64,000 nt of DNA from CAYFPX01 sp964501915 (GTDB lineage: Bacteria > Myxococcota_A > UBA796 > CAJQPC01), in contig CAZCVP010000012.1 in NCBI GenBank assembly GCA_964501915.1, forward strand, positions 1-64,000. Reading direction: 5' to 3'. The notes under the pieces are model-generated. The model searched no databases, was not told where the DNA came from, and worked only from the letters and a program-made list of their open reading frames with translations. Shown in pieces: positions 17,095 to 25,363 of this stretch. The position numbers and the translations under genes are program-made. How positions within the stretch are numbered: the first letter of the stretch is position 1; each line of letters begins with the position of its first letter.

Positions 17095-18201
17095 ATGGGC
17101 TCACGCCGCATCGACCGCTTCTTCAGGCTGATGGTGGACCGGGGGGCCAGCGATCTGCACCTCAGCGTGGGCCGTCCGCCGCTGTTTCGGCTCTCGGGGC
17201 GCATCGAGCCGGTGCGCTACCGTGTGCTGACCGAGGCGGACTACCGGTCGCTGATCCGACCGATCACGCCGGAGAACCTCTGGGAGCAGTTCGAGGAGAC
17301 CGGCGACGTGGACTTCGCCTACCAGGTCGAGGACCTCGCCCGGTTCCGGGTGAACCTCTTCCGCCAGCAGCGTGGTGCGGGGGCGGTCTTCCGGGTGATT
17401 CCCACCCGCATCCTCACGATCGATCAGCTCCAGCTTCCTGCGTCCGTCCGCAGGATCTGCAGCTACGAGTCCGGCCTGGTGCTGGTCACCGGCCCGACCG
17501 GCTCCGGCAAGAGCACCACCCTGGCGGCGATCATCAACGAGATGAACGACCAGCGGGCCATGCACTTCGTGACCATCGAGGATCCGATCGAGTTCGTGCA
17601 CCCGAACAAGCTGGCCCTGGTCAGTCAGCGCGAGGTCGGTCCCCACACCAGCGGCTTCACCCCGGCCCTGAAGGCCGCGATGCGGGAGGACCCGGACTGC
17701 ATCCTGGTGGGTGAGATGCGGGACCTGGAGACCATCGAGCTGGCCCTGAGCGCGGCGGAGACCGGTCTGTTGGTGTTCGGGACGCTGCACACCAACTCCG
17801 CGGTCAAGACCATGGATCGGGTGATCAATGTGTTTCCCACGGAGCGCCAGGACAACGTCCGAGGCATCCTCTCCGGGGTCCTGAAGTGCGTGCTCTCCCA
17901 GCAATTGTTGCGACGGACCGGAGGCGGGCGGGTCGCTGCCGTGGAGGTGCTCTTCGCCCACTCGGCCATCTCCTCGCTGATCCGGGAGGGCAAGACCCAC
18001 CAGCTCACGGGCGCGATCCAGCAGGGCGTCGCGATGGGCATGATCGGCATGGACGCCAGCCTGAAGAAGCTCGTCGAGGGAGGCGTCGTGGAGCCCCGGG
18101 CCGCGCTGGAGAAGGCGCTGGAGAAGGACGAGATGCGCAGGTGGCTGGTCGAGCGGGGCGCGGACGTGCCGGTCGAAGAAGAGCTGGTGGCCCCTGGCTG
18201 A
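17095..18201 (+). CDS. pilT: Type IV pilus retraction ATPase PilT
   Basis: Protein of 368 residues, normal PilT length. GASDLHLSVGRPP lies in the PAS-like N-domain, Walker A GPTGSGKST at 133-141, the catalytic Glu in TIEDPIEF (160-167), Walker B ILVGEMRD ending at 210, and the PilT signature close to AIRNLIRE (AISSLIREGKTHQL) near 290. It hydrolyses ATP to depolymerise pili and power twitching. The ATG lies one base after the TGA of the HEAT-PilT gene, so the two are translationally linked and may form mixed or partner hexamers, as PilT and PilU do. The Ala/Gln-rich tail is slightly extended. Confidence 0.93.
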   Translation: MGSRRIDRFFRLMVDRGASDLHLSVGRPPLFRLSGRIEPVRYRVLTEADYRSLIRPITPENLWEQFEETGDVDFAYQVEDLARFRVNLFRQQRGAGAVFRVIPTRILTIDQLQLPASVRRICSYESGLVLVTGPTGSGKSTTLAAIINEMNDQRAMHFVTIEDPIEFVHPNKLALVSQREVGPHTSGFTPALKAAMREDPDCILVGEMRDLETIELALSAAETGLLVFGTLHTNSAVKTMDRVINVFPTERQDNVRGILSGVLKCVLSQQLLRRTGGGRVAAVEVLFAHSAISSLIREGKTHQLTGAIQQGVAMGMIGMDASLKKLVEGGVVEPRAALEKALEKDEMRRWLVERGADVPVEEELVAPG

Positions 18202-18250
18202 GCCCTGCCCGGACCTGCGCGGCGGAAGCCGGCTCCAGGCCGCTCTCCTG

Positions 18251-19654
18251 GTGACCTTGCTCGCGTGCAGCGGGCCGACCCCTCCCGATGGCGCTGCGGA
18301 GGGCCCCGTCCCCCAGCCTGGCGCCGGGGCGCCCGGAGCGCCGCCATCCGGGGCGCTGGGGCCGATGATCGGGGCCGGCTCGGCCGAGGACCTCACCGGG
18401 TCCTGGCGGGCGGACCTGTCGGGTCCCGTCGAGGCGGCGGCGGAGTCGCCCTCCTGTCCGGAGGGAGAGCTGCGGGTCCCGACGGGGCCGTTCCTGATGG
18501 GGTCGGTCAGCGAGGAGGCCGGGCGGGACGAGGGGCCTGTCCACCGGGTGCAGCTCTCCGGCTTCTGCCTCGATCGCAGCGAGGTCTCGGCGGCGGACTT
18601 CGCGGCCTGGCTGGCGCGGACCTCGCGGGAGGCCCGGGGGGAGGACTACCGCGGCGACTCGAAGGCGGGCCATCCGGCGCGAGGGGTCCTCTGGGAGGAG
18701 GCCCGCGACTACTGCCAGGACCTCGGCAAGGCCCTGCCCACGGAGGCCCAGTGGGAGAAGGCCGCGCGAGGGGGGTGCGAGGGGGGCGACGACCCGGGCG
18801 CCTGCGATCCAGGGGACCTTCGGCCCTACCCGTGGGGGCACCAGGTCCCGGACTGCACCCGGGCCAACCACCGGTCCACGGCAGAGGGTCGCCCGGAGCT
18901 CTGCGTCTCGGACACGCTGCCCGTCGACCACGCCGGGCTGGGTGCGGGGCCCTATGGACACCTGCACCTGGCGGGCAACGTCTGGGAGTACGTCGCCGAC
19001 GTGTGGCACCCGGGGACCTACGGTGACGGAGGCCCCCGCGTGGACCCCGGAGGGCCTCCGACGGGCGCGATCCACGTCCTCCGGGGCGGCGGCTGGGACA
19101 CCTTCAGCACCAACATGCGGGTCGCCAACCGCTTCCAGGACCTGGTGATGGGGACCTCGGCGGGCTTTCGCTGTGCGAGACCGTCCGCCGCGTCGCGGCC
19201 CGACGAGGTGACGGCCCTGGCCCTGGTCGCCCTCTCCGGGGTCGTGCGGCGGGAGGGTGGCCCGGTCGCCGGGCGGGCGCTCTACGTGACGGCCTTCGAC
19301 ACCTCGGACACCGATCCGACCTCCGGCCTGCTGATCCCCGGTCGCTCTCCGGTCGCCGAGATTCGACTCACTCCGAACGGGAAGGACGCCCAGCCCTTCG
19401 AGCTGAGGGTGCCCGCCGGGGGCCGCTACCTGGTCTCGGCGGCCCTCGACCACGGCGGCGCCGAAGGGACGGGGCCGGCGTCGGGCTCCGGGGGCGTGGG
19501 CTCGGCGGACCAGAACCCGGTCTCGGCCCAGCAGGACCTGTCGGGTCTCACGATCACCGTTCGGGCGCTTCCGCTGGGGGGGCCTCCTCCCGGGGCGGCG
19601 GGTCCCGGTCCGCATAGCCCAGGGCCTCCAGGCGGGCCGCCTCCTCCTCGCTGA
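18251..19654 (+). CDS. FGE-like lipoprotein with C-terminal carboxypeptidase-regulatory-like domain
   Basis: Protein of 467 residues from the GTG at 18251. That start leaves only MTLLA before the lipobox Cys. A CTG at 18215 would give a better signal peptide with two arginines, and no standard start codon lies between. A Pro/Gly linker precedes an FGE-sulfatase fold (about 70-315: MGSVSEEAGRDEGPVHRV, LPTEAQWEKAARGG, LAGNVWEYVAD, LRGGGWDTF, GFRCAR). The two copper-binding cysteines of true formylglycine-generating enzyme are absent (GGGWDTFSTNMRVANR), so it is probably a binding or structural member. Residues 320-410 look like a carboxypeptidase-regulatory-like beta domain. The last 34 codons overlap the opposing sulfatase gene by about 100 bases. 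Confidence 0.72.
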   Translation: MTLLACSGPTPPDGAAEGPVPQPGAGAPGAPPSGALGPMIGAGSAEDLTGSWRADLSGPVEAAAESPSCPEGELRVPTGPFLMGSVSEEAGRDEGPVHRVQLSGFCLDRSEVSAADFAAWLARTSREARGEDYRGDSKAGHPARGVLWEEARDYCQDLGKALPTEAQWEKAARGGCEGGDDPGACDPGDLRPYPWGHQVPDCTRANHRSTAEGRPELCVSDTLPVDHAGLGAGPYGHLHLAGNVWEYVADVWHPGTYGDGGPRVDPGGPPTGAIHVLRGGGWDTFSTNMRVANRFQDLVMGTSAGFRCARPSAASRPDEVTALALVALSGVVRREGGPVAGRALYVTAFDTSDTDPTSGLLIPGRSPVAEIRLTPNGKDAQPFELRVPAGGRYLVSAALDHGGAEGTGPASGSGGVGSADQNPVSAQQDLSGLTITVRALPLGGPPPGAAGPGPHSPGPPGGPPPPR

Positions 19655-21047
19655 TGAAGCGATCCTGTTGCGGGGCTTCTCCGCGGTGGGGAGCGAGGGC
19701 CTCGATGCGGTCGCGGTAGGCCTGACGTACCCCGGCGAAGCTGTCCGGCGGGGCTTCGCGGGGTGCCTCCTCCACGGGGTCGTTGCGGAGGTCGTAGACC
19801 CAGGCCGACTCCTCCGTCCAGATGACCTTCGAGGTCGGCGTGCGGGCGGCGAACTGCGCCAGCGGTCTCCAGGGGTCGGTGAGGGCGTAGTGCATGTCTT
19901 CGCCGCTGGTCCGGGTGCCTTCGAGCTCGGGGACACGGCTGGTGCCCTGCATGCGGGCGTCCAGCGGCAGCCCGGCCAGCACGGCCACGGTGGGTGCGAG
20001 GTCGACCAGGCCGACCTGGGCAGCCACCCGACCCCCGGCCGTTACGCCGGGAGCGCGCACGATCCAGGGCACGTGGAGCACGTCGTCCCACAGGCCGTCC
20101 CGGTGGTTGAACTAGTAGCCGTGCTCGAAGGACTCCCCGTGGTCGCTGGTCACGACCACGACCGTGTCCGCGCCGACCGCGGCGATCAGCGGAGCGATCG
20201 CCGCGTCCAGCTCGCTCAGCTCGCCGTCGTAGAGCGCCCGGACGTGAGCGCGGTCCCGCGGGGTCGGGCCCTCGCCGCCGTCCCGGTAGGGGCGCAGATC
20301 GACGTCGGAGCCCGTGAGCCGGCCCCTGTAGTCCGGGTCGTAGCGCGTGTCCCAGGGCGGGGCGGGTGTGTAGGGGAAGTGGGCGTCGAAGTAGTGGACA
20401 AAGGCGAACCAGGGGCGCTCTTGGGCCTCGATCCAGGTCGTGGCTGCCCGGGTGACCTCGCGGCCCGGACGGCGCATGTCGGTCGGATCGATGGGGAACT
20501 GGTCGTCGTAGACGCCGAAGCCCCGCGCCAGTCCGCACACGCTGTCCTGGAGCGTCACGCCGCCGATGAAGGCGGCCGTGGCGTAGCCGGCATGGGCCGC
20601 GAGCTCGGCCAGGGTGGGGCCCAGGTACCGGCTCCCGGCGTGGGCCGGTGCGTTTCCGTGCACCTCCGGCAGGACCCCGGTGAGCATCGACCAGTGGCTC
20701 AGGCAGGTCTCGGGGAACTGGGTCATCGCGGCATCGAAGCGGGTGCCCTGGGCGGCCAGGGCCGTCAGGGTCGGCGTCTCGGCCGGGCCGCCGTAGACCC
20801 CGAGCCGGTCGGCTCGCACGGTGTCCAGGCTGATGATCAGCAGGTTCCGCGCCGGTCCGTCGGTGGGCTGGAGCTCGAGCGTCGGAGCCAGGTGGAAGCT
20901 GCCTCCGGGGCTGGAGCCGGCTTCGACCGGTGCCGGCCGGGCAGCGGGCGGCGGCGGTGTGGCGGGCGGGTGCGGGTCCAAGGGGGGGGGCTGTGGCGTC
21001 TCCTCGGGCGGAGCGCTGCAGGCCCAGAGCAGGAGCCAGGCGGTCAT
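19554..21047 (-). pseudogene. Secreted sulfatase-like lipoprotein interrupted by in-frame amber codon
   Basis: The frame starts MTAWLLLWAC at 21047, with its ATG overlapping the TGA of the upstream gene. It runs 311 codons, meets TAG at 20112-20114, and continues in the same frame to TGA at 19554. Sulfatase features lie on both sides: NLLIISLDTVRADRLGVYGG, FPETCLSHWSMLTG, SDHGESFEHGY before the stop, then FNHRDGLWDDVLHVPW after it. The interrupted place is where relatives have Tyr or Trp (HGYYFNH), so one C-to-G change would explain it. The nucleophile motif CxPxR is not intact: in TCLSHWSMLTG a Thr falls at the usual Cys place and Cys one later. Possible readings are a pseudogene, a sequencing error or read-through. 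TAG ends other genes here, so general recoding is unlikely. Confidence 0.8.
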
Positions 21048-22378
21048 CCGCCAGTCCCGAGGCGGGCGTAGTAGACCTCGTTGCGGCCCCGCACACCCTG
21101 GTTCCAGATCACGTGGAAGGCCCCGTCGCTCGTCACGTCGATCGATGCCAGGCCGGGCTTGCCCCAGCCGATCTCGGCGATCTTCCGGGGTGGTGTCCAG
21201 CCCGCGCCGGCGTCGAGGCTGTAGACCATCTCCGCCTCCTCGCCGGCGTCCCAGCCCCAGATCAGGCAGCGGGTTCCCTCGGCGTTGATCGCGATCTCGG
21301 GATCGAAGTGGTACCCGCCCAGGCCGGCCGAGGGCTCGCTGATCTCCCCCCAGCTTCCAGGGCGTCCGGAGCGGACATAGATGTGACGCGGCTGCCCGTC
21401 GACCTTGTGGAACCAGGTGAGGTGATCCGTGCCGTCGGCAGCGAAGGCGAAGTGGAGGCGCTCCCCGGGACGACCGCCCGCGGTCAGGTCCTCGGGGTCG
21501 GAGAAGCGGCCGTTGCGCCCATCGACCACGTACAGGGTCGTCTCGGAGCCGCCTACGCCGACGTCGAAGCCCGCCAGGACGCTGCCGTCCGGTCGCCGCT
21601 CGACGTTGGTGTGCCAGGCGTCGGCCTTGCCGTCCGACCAGGTCGCCGGGGCCGACCAGGTGCCGTCTCGGTACCAGCGCCACCAGGCGCGGAAGCGGTG
21701 CTGGGGCCCCAGGCGCTTGCCGATGTAGACATAGGCGAGGTCCTCCCCGAGGGCATGGGCGACGTGACCGCTGCCGATCTCGCCCCCGTCGTCCGCGGTC
21801 AGCGGCGTCGGCCGGCTCCAGCGCCCGTCGCGCCAGATCGTCAGCCAGCCCCGGCTGGTGAAGTCCGGCATGGCGTGGTCGAACACCAGCGCCAGGGAGC
21901 CGTCCGCCCTGGCGACGATGTCGGGCCCCCAATTGCGGTTGTCGTCGAACCCGAGGGGCTGGGGCGCTGTCCAGTCCTCTCCATCGACGGAGGTGCGATG
22001 TCGGATCAGATCGCCGGGGTCGGTGCGCTCGTAGTAGACGGCGTGGAGGCGATCGTCCGGTCCGACGGTGATCTGGGGTCGGTAGCCTCCGCCGGGCGGA
22101 GACGAGAGACGCAGTGCTGCGTCGAAGTCTCCCAGGTCCCGGATGCGAGGGCCGGGCGGGGCCGGCCAGTCGTGGAAGGCGGGAAAGCCGGAAGGGTCCT
22201 GCATCGCGGCGCCGGAGCCACCCGGAGAGCCGGGCAGGGGGTGGGCGGGCCCCAGGGCGCCGGCTGGGGGGTCGGCTCCGGGAGCGGTCGGTGGCGACTG
22301 GGGAGGTGCGGAGGCATCGGGCGGGCCTTCCCCCGCACAGGCCAGCAGCAGCAGCATCGAAGTCATGGTCGGACTCAT
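21044..22378 (-). CDS. Lipoprotein with sialidase/BNR-like beta-propeller
   Basis: Protein of 444 residues from the ATG at 22378; further ATGs lie at 22393, 22366 and 22357. MTSMLLLLAC provides the lipobox. A Pro/Ala/Gly linker (to about residue 65) is followed by repeated blades with alternating DG and W motifs: YRPQITVGPDDRLHAVYYE, GPDIVARADGSLALVFD, HTNVERRPDGSVLAGFD, LHFAFAADGTDHLTWFHK, FDPEIAINAEGTRCLIWGW and ASIDVTSDGAFHVIWNQG. This is the pattern of six-bladed exo-sialidase/BNR-type propellers, but sialidase catalytic residues cannot be assigned. It may be a glycan-binding surface protein. The downstream sulfatase-like gene is coupled through ATGA, so they form a two-gene operon facing the FGE-like genes. 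Confidence 0.72.
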   Translation of the reverse strand: MSPTMTSMLLLLACAGEGPPDASAPPQSPPTAPGADPPAGALGPAHPLPGSPGGSGAAMQDPSGFPAFHDWPAPPGPRIRDLGDFDAALRLSSPPGGGYRPQITVGPDDRLHAVYYERTDPGDLIRHRTSVDGEDWTAPQPLGFDDNRNWGPDIVARADGSLALVFDHAMPDFTSRGWLTIWRDGRWSRPTPLTADDGGEIGSGHVAHALGEDLAYVYIGKRLGPQHRFRAWWRWYRDGTWSAPATWSDGKADAWHTNVERRPDGSVLAGFDVGVGGSETTLYVVDGRNGRFSDPEDLTAGGRPGERLHFAFAADGTDHLTWFHKVDGQPRHIYVRSGRPGSWGEISEPSAGLGGYHFDPEIAINAEGTRCLIWGWDAGEEAEMVYSLDAGAGWTPPRKIAEIGWGKPGLASIDVTSDGAFHVIWNQGVRGRNEVYYARLGTGG

Positions 22379-22458
22379 GGTCGCGGCGAACAACCCCTGT
22401 CAGGGCAGGCGTTATCCTGCCACCCGCGGTCTGCCGGTGGCGGCGGCGCGGGGCTGAG

Positions 22459-23250
22459 ATGACGGTCATCGTTGCGCTGTGGATGCTGGTTGGGTGCTCC
22501 CCGCTCCAGGGGAGCGAGCGCATCGACGTGCCTGGTGGGGAGCTCCGCCAGGGCAGCGGCCGGGCGCCGGACGAGCCGGAGCGCACGGTGACCACTTCGG
22601 CCTTCGCCATCGATCGCACCGAGGTGAGCGTGGCGGCCTTCGAGCGCTTCGCCGAGGTCGGCTACGGACAGCAGGAGTGGTGGTCGGACGAGGGCTGGCA
22701 GTGGGTCCAGGAACACCCGGTCGGCGCCGGACCCGCTGCCCGGTCCGCGGGGCGCGACGACACCCACCCGGTCGTGGCGGTGAGCTGGTTCGAGGCCGAG
22801 GCCTACTGCCGGTGGAAGGGAGGCGCGCTGCCCACCGAGGCCCAGTGGGAGCGTGCGGCCTGCGGGCCCGGAGGCCAGCGCTACGCCTGGGGGGACGACG
22901 AGGCGGTCGCAGCCACCTGGTATGCGGGGGGCAAGTTCGGGCACATCGACCGCGTCTCGACGTCTCCGGTCGGCGAGCAGGCTCCCGCCCTCGCCTCCCC
23001 CTTCGGTCTGCTCCACACCGCTGGCAACGTCTGGGAGTGGACCGCGGATCGCTACCACCGGGACGGCTACCTGGGCCCGGCCGAACCGGTCGTGGACCCG
23101 ACGGGTCCCACCGAAGGTCCCTGGCGCACCCTGAGGGGTGGCTCCTTCATGAACCTGCCCTCCTACTGCACCTGCACCCACCGGGAGCCGGCTCGACCGG
23201 ACCGGGTGGCCTTCACGACGGGTCTCCGTTGCGCCTACCCCTCGCCCTGA
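22459..23250 (+). CDS. FGE-like lipoprotein retaining one active-site cysteine
   Basis: Protein of 263 residues with MTVIVALWMLVGC as a short lipoprotein signal. The rest is a compact FGE-sulfatase domain: IDVPGGELRQGS, FAIDRTEVSVAAFERF, HPVVAVSWFEAEAYCRWKGG, LPTEAQWERAA, TAGNVWEWTAD and LRGGSFMNLPSYC. In human FGE the catalytic pair is C336 and C341. Here the first is Asn and the second is kept (N-L-P-S-Y-C), so copper-dependent formylglycine formation is doubtful. The domain may instead bind carbohydrate or protein, as other members of this fold do. It is the first gene of a plus-strand run in which the following genes overlap by 4 to 22 bases. Confidence 0.75.
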   Translation: MTVIVALWMLVGCSPLQGSERIDVPGGELRQGSGRAPDEPERTVTTSAFAIDRTEVSVAAFERFAEVGYGQQEWWSDEGWQWVQEHPVGAGPAARSAGRDDTHPVVAVSWFEAEAYCRWKGGALPTEAQWERAACGPGGQRYAWGDDEAVAATWYAGGKFGHIDRVSTSPVGEQAPALASPFGLLHTAGNVWEWTADRYHRDGYLGPAEPVVDPTGPTEGPWRTLRGGSFMNLPSYCTCTHREPARPDRVAFTTGLRCAYPSP

Positions 23251-24272
23251 GCGCCCTCGGGCTGGTCGCCTGTGGCGGCGGGATCGCCCCGGAGGCGGAG
23301 CCGCCCCCTCCACCGCCCGAGCAGGCACCTCTGCTCGGCGAGGTGGAGGGCATGGTCGCGGTCCCGGCGGGCACCGTGAGGCTCGGGCCGCGCCACCTGG
23401 CCCCGCTGGTCACCGCGGAGGGTCCGGGGCCGACGCTGCCACCCCCTGGCGCCGGGGCCGCGGACCACGGGGAGGGAGGGGCCGCCAGGGAGGCCGGCGG
23501 GCCCCCACCGATGCAGGCCGGACCGAACGACGGTCAGCCGGTGCGCCCCCCCGGCGGGATCGCACCCTGGACCTTCGGCGGAGGACAGCACATCGAGGCC
23601 CGGCTCGTGCGGGTCGAGGCCTTCCAGATGGACCGGACCGAGATCACGCGTGAGGCCTACCGGGCGTTCCTGCTCGCGACGGGCTACCGGCCGCCGCACG
23701 TGGAGGAGGACTGGGCCGAAGAGGGCTGGAACTGGAGCGGGACCGACTTCCCCGAGGGGACCGGGGACCACCCGGTCGTCCTCACCAGCTTCTACGACGC
23801 CCAGGCCTACTGCGACTGGGCGGGCAAGCGACTTCCCACGGAGGCGGAGTGGCAGCTCGCCGCCCTCGGGGAGGTCGGGCTGGATCGGGTCTACCCCTGG
23901 GGCAACGACTACGACGGGGCCCGACTGAATCATGGTCGTTTCGACGCGCCGAACTTCGACGACTCGGACGGCTATCTCACCACCTCTCCGGTGGGTGCCT
24001 TCCCGGCGGGTCGGAGCGCAGCGGGCCTCGATGATGCCTTCGGCAACGTCTGGGAGTTCACCTCCGACCACCGGTTCGACGACTGGAGCCTGGTGCGCTC
24101 TCGCGAGGAGGGGGAGGTGCTGGCCGACGTGCGGAGCCCGGGTCCCGGGCTCTACGTGGCCGTGAGGGGCGGCTCCTACTTCTTCGACCTGAGGCCGAAC
24201 CCGGCGGGCGAGCGCCACCAGTTCCTGACCGAGCTTCGCCGCAAGACCTCCGGCTTCCGGTGCGCCCGGTGA
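23229..24272 (+). CDS. FGE-like lipoprotein lacking active-site cysteines
   Basis: Protein of 347 residues. A TTG at 23229 gives MRLPLALSALGLVAC, a good lipoprotein signal, and overlaps the previous gene by 22 bases; no ATG or GTG fits. A long Pro/Gly/Ala linker precedes an FGE-sulfatase fold (about 105-347): FQMDRTEITREAYRAFL, HPVVLTSFYDAQAYCDWAGKRLPTEAEWQLAA, FGNVWEFTSDH, VRGGSYFFDLRPN and SGFRCAR. The Cys pair of active FGE is missing. The embedded FDAPNFDDSDGYLTTSPVG segment matches the loop that usually precedes the core strand. The outer-membrane or periplasmic role is unknown. It is coupled to the SGNH gene by GTGA overlap. Confidence 0.72.
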   Translation: MRLPLALSALGLVACGGGIAPEAEPPPPPPEQAPLLGEVEGMVAVPAGTVRLGPRHLAPLVTAEGPGPTLPPPGAGAADHGEGGAAREAGGPPPMQAGPNDGQPVRPPGGIAPWTFGGGQHIEARLVRVEAFQMDRTEITREAYRAFLLATGYRPPHVEEDWAEEGWNWSGTDFPEGTGDHPVVLTSFYDAQAYCDWAGKRLPTEAEWQLAALGEVGLDRVYPWGNDYDGARLNHGRFDAPNFDDSDGYLTTSPVGAFPAGRSAAGLDDAFGNVWEFTSDHRFDDWSLVRSREEGEVLADVRSPGPGLYVAVRGGSYFFDLRPNPAGERHQFLTELRRKTSGFRCAR

Positions 24273-25363
24273 GCCCCGGCGCGCTGCTCGGGCGGGTCGG
24301 CCTCGTGGTGGCCGGGCTCCTGGTGGGGTCCTTGGGGGCCGAGCTGCTGGCCCGGGCCGTGCGGCCGGCCTCTCACGCCGACCTGTTGTTCAACTCGCCC
24401 GATGCCTCGCCGCTGGGGCTCTACGTGGTCGATCCGCACCTGCTGATGGTCCCCAGCCCCGGCTTCTCCGCCGAGGTGCGGTCGCTCGACTACCGGGTGC
24501 CGGTGCGCATCAACGAGGCCGGGGTGCGCGGTGACCGGGTCGTGCCGGGCGGGTGGCTGGCGGTCGGGGACTCCTTCACCCTCTCGGTCCAGGTGATCGA
24601 GGCCGAGACCTTCTCCGGCCGCCTCGCGGAGCACACCGGGGTCCAGGTGCACAACGCCGGCGTCGACGGCTACTCCACCTGGCAGGCCCTGCGCCGCTAC
24701 GAACAGCTCGACGACCGGCTCCAGACCGAGGGGGTCCTGCTGACCTTCTTCCTCGGCAACGACTTCCAGGACAACGAGCGCTTCCCCCACGTCCTCTCCC
24801 GTTCCGAGCACCTCGTGGCCGGCTCGCCGATCCCGAGGCAACCGACGCCGGCTCTGGAAGGCCTGTTGTTGCGACACTCCCACCTCTACGCCCACTACCG
24901 GATCTGGAGGCGTCAGCAGCTCCTGACCCGGGGCGAGGATCCGATGCAGGTGGGCTGGCGCGACGAGCTGTCGATCTTCTCCCGCCAGGGCACGGACCGG
25001 CTGGCGCGGCTGGTCGGCTCGACGGAGCAGGCGCTCCAGCAGCTCGCCACCACCGTGCGCAAGCGCGGGGATCGCCTCGTCGTGGCCATCGCGCCGCCGG
25101 CCTTCGTGGTCGACACGGCGCGCGTGGAGGCGACCTTCGGCGTGGTCGGGCTCGACCCGGAGGAGGCGGATCTCGCGGCACCCGGCCGGGTCCTGGCCGG
25201 GATCCTGGCTCGCCTGGGCGTCGAAGCCTGCGACCTGGCGCCGGCGCTGGAGGCCGGCGCGACGGATGCCGAGCCGCTCTACTTCACCTTCGACGGGCAC
25301 TGGACCCCAGCCGGCCATGCCATCGTGGCGGCCGCGGTGGCCGACTGTCTGGAGGCGGAGTGA
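24269..25363 (+). CDS. Membrane-anchored SGNH/GDSL-type hydrolase
   Basis: Protein of 364 residues from the GTG at 24269, which overlaps the previous TGA; a GTG at 24260 adds three residues. An N-terminal hydrophobic helix (about 5-30) suggests an inner-membrane anchor or uncleaved signal. SGNH blocks are visible: WLAVGDSFT (block I Ser), an Asn/Gly block HNAGVDGYSTWQ (block II), FFLGNDFQDNE (block III Asn) and DGHWTPAGHAIVA (block V Asp-x-x-His). This family cleaves or transfers ester-linked acyl groups on glycans or lipids. Its placement among FGE-like and sulfatase-like genes suggests modification of a surface polysaccharide, which is inference. Confidence 0.8.
   Translation: MSPGALLGRVGLVVAGLLVGSLGAELLARAVRPASHADLLFNSPDASPLGLYVVDPHLLMVPSPGFSAEVRSLDYRVPVRINEAGVRGDRVVPGGWLAVGDSFTLSVQVIEAETFSGRLAEHTGVQVHNAGVDGYSTWQALRRYEQLDDRLQTEGVLLTFFLGNDFQDNERFPHVLSRSEHLVAGSPIPRQPTPALEGLLLRHSHLYAHYRIWRRQQLLTRGEDPMQVGWRDELSIFSRQGTDRLARLVGSTEQALQQLATTVRKRGDRLVVAIAPPAFVVDTARVEATFGVVGLDPEEADLAAPGRVLAGILARLGVEACDLAPALEAGATDAEPLYFTFDGHWTPAGHAIVAAAVADCLEAE

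Noticed and set aside
20112..20114. Pyrrolysine or amber recoding
   Set aside because: TAG ends other genes in the window (for example sppA and the 34926 gene), and no pyl genes or tRNA are seen; a point mutation or error is simpler.
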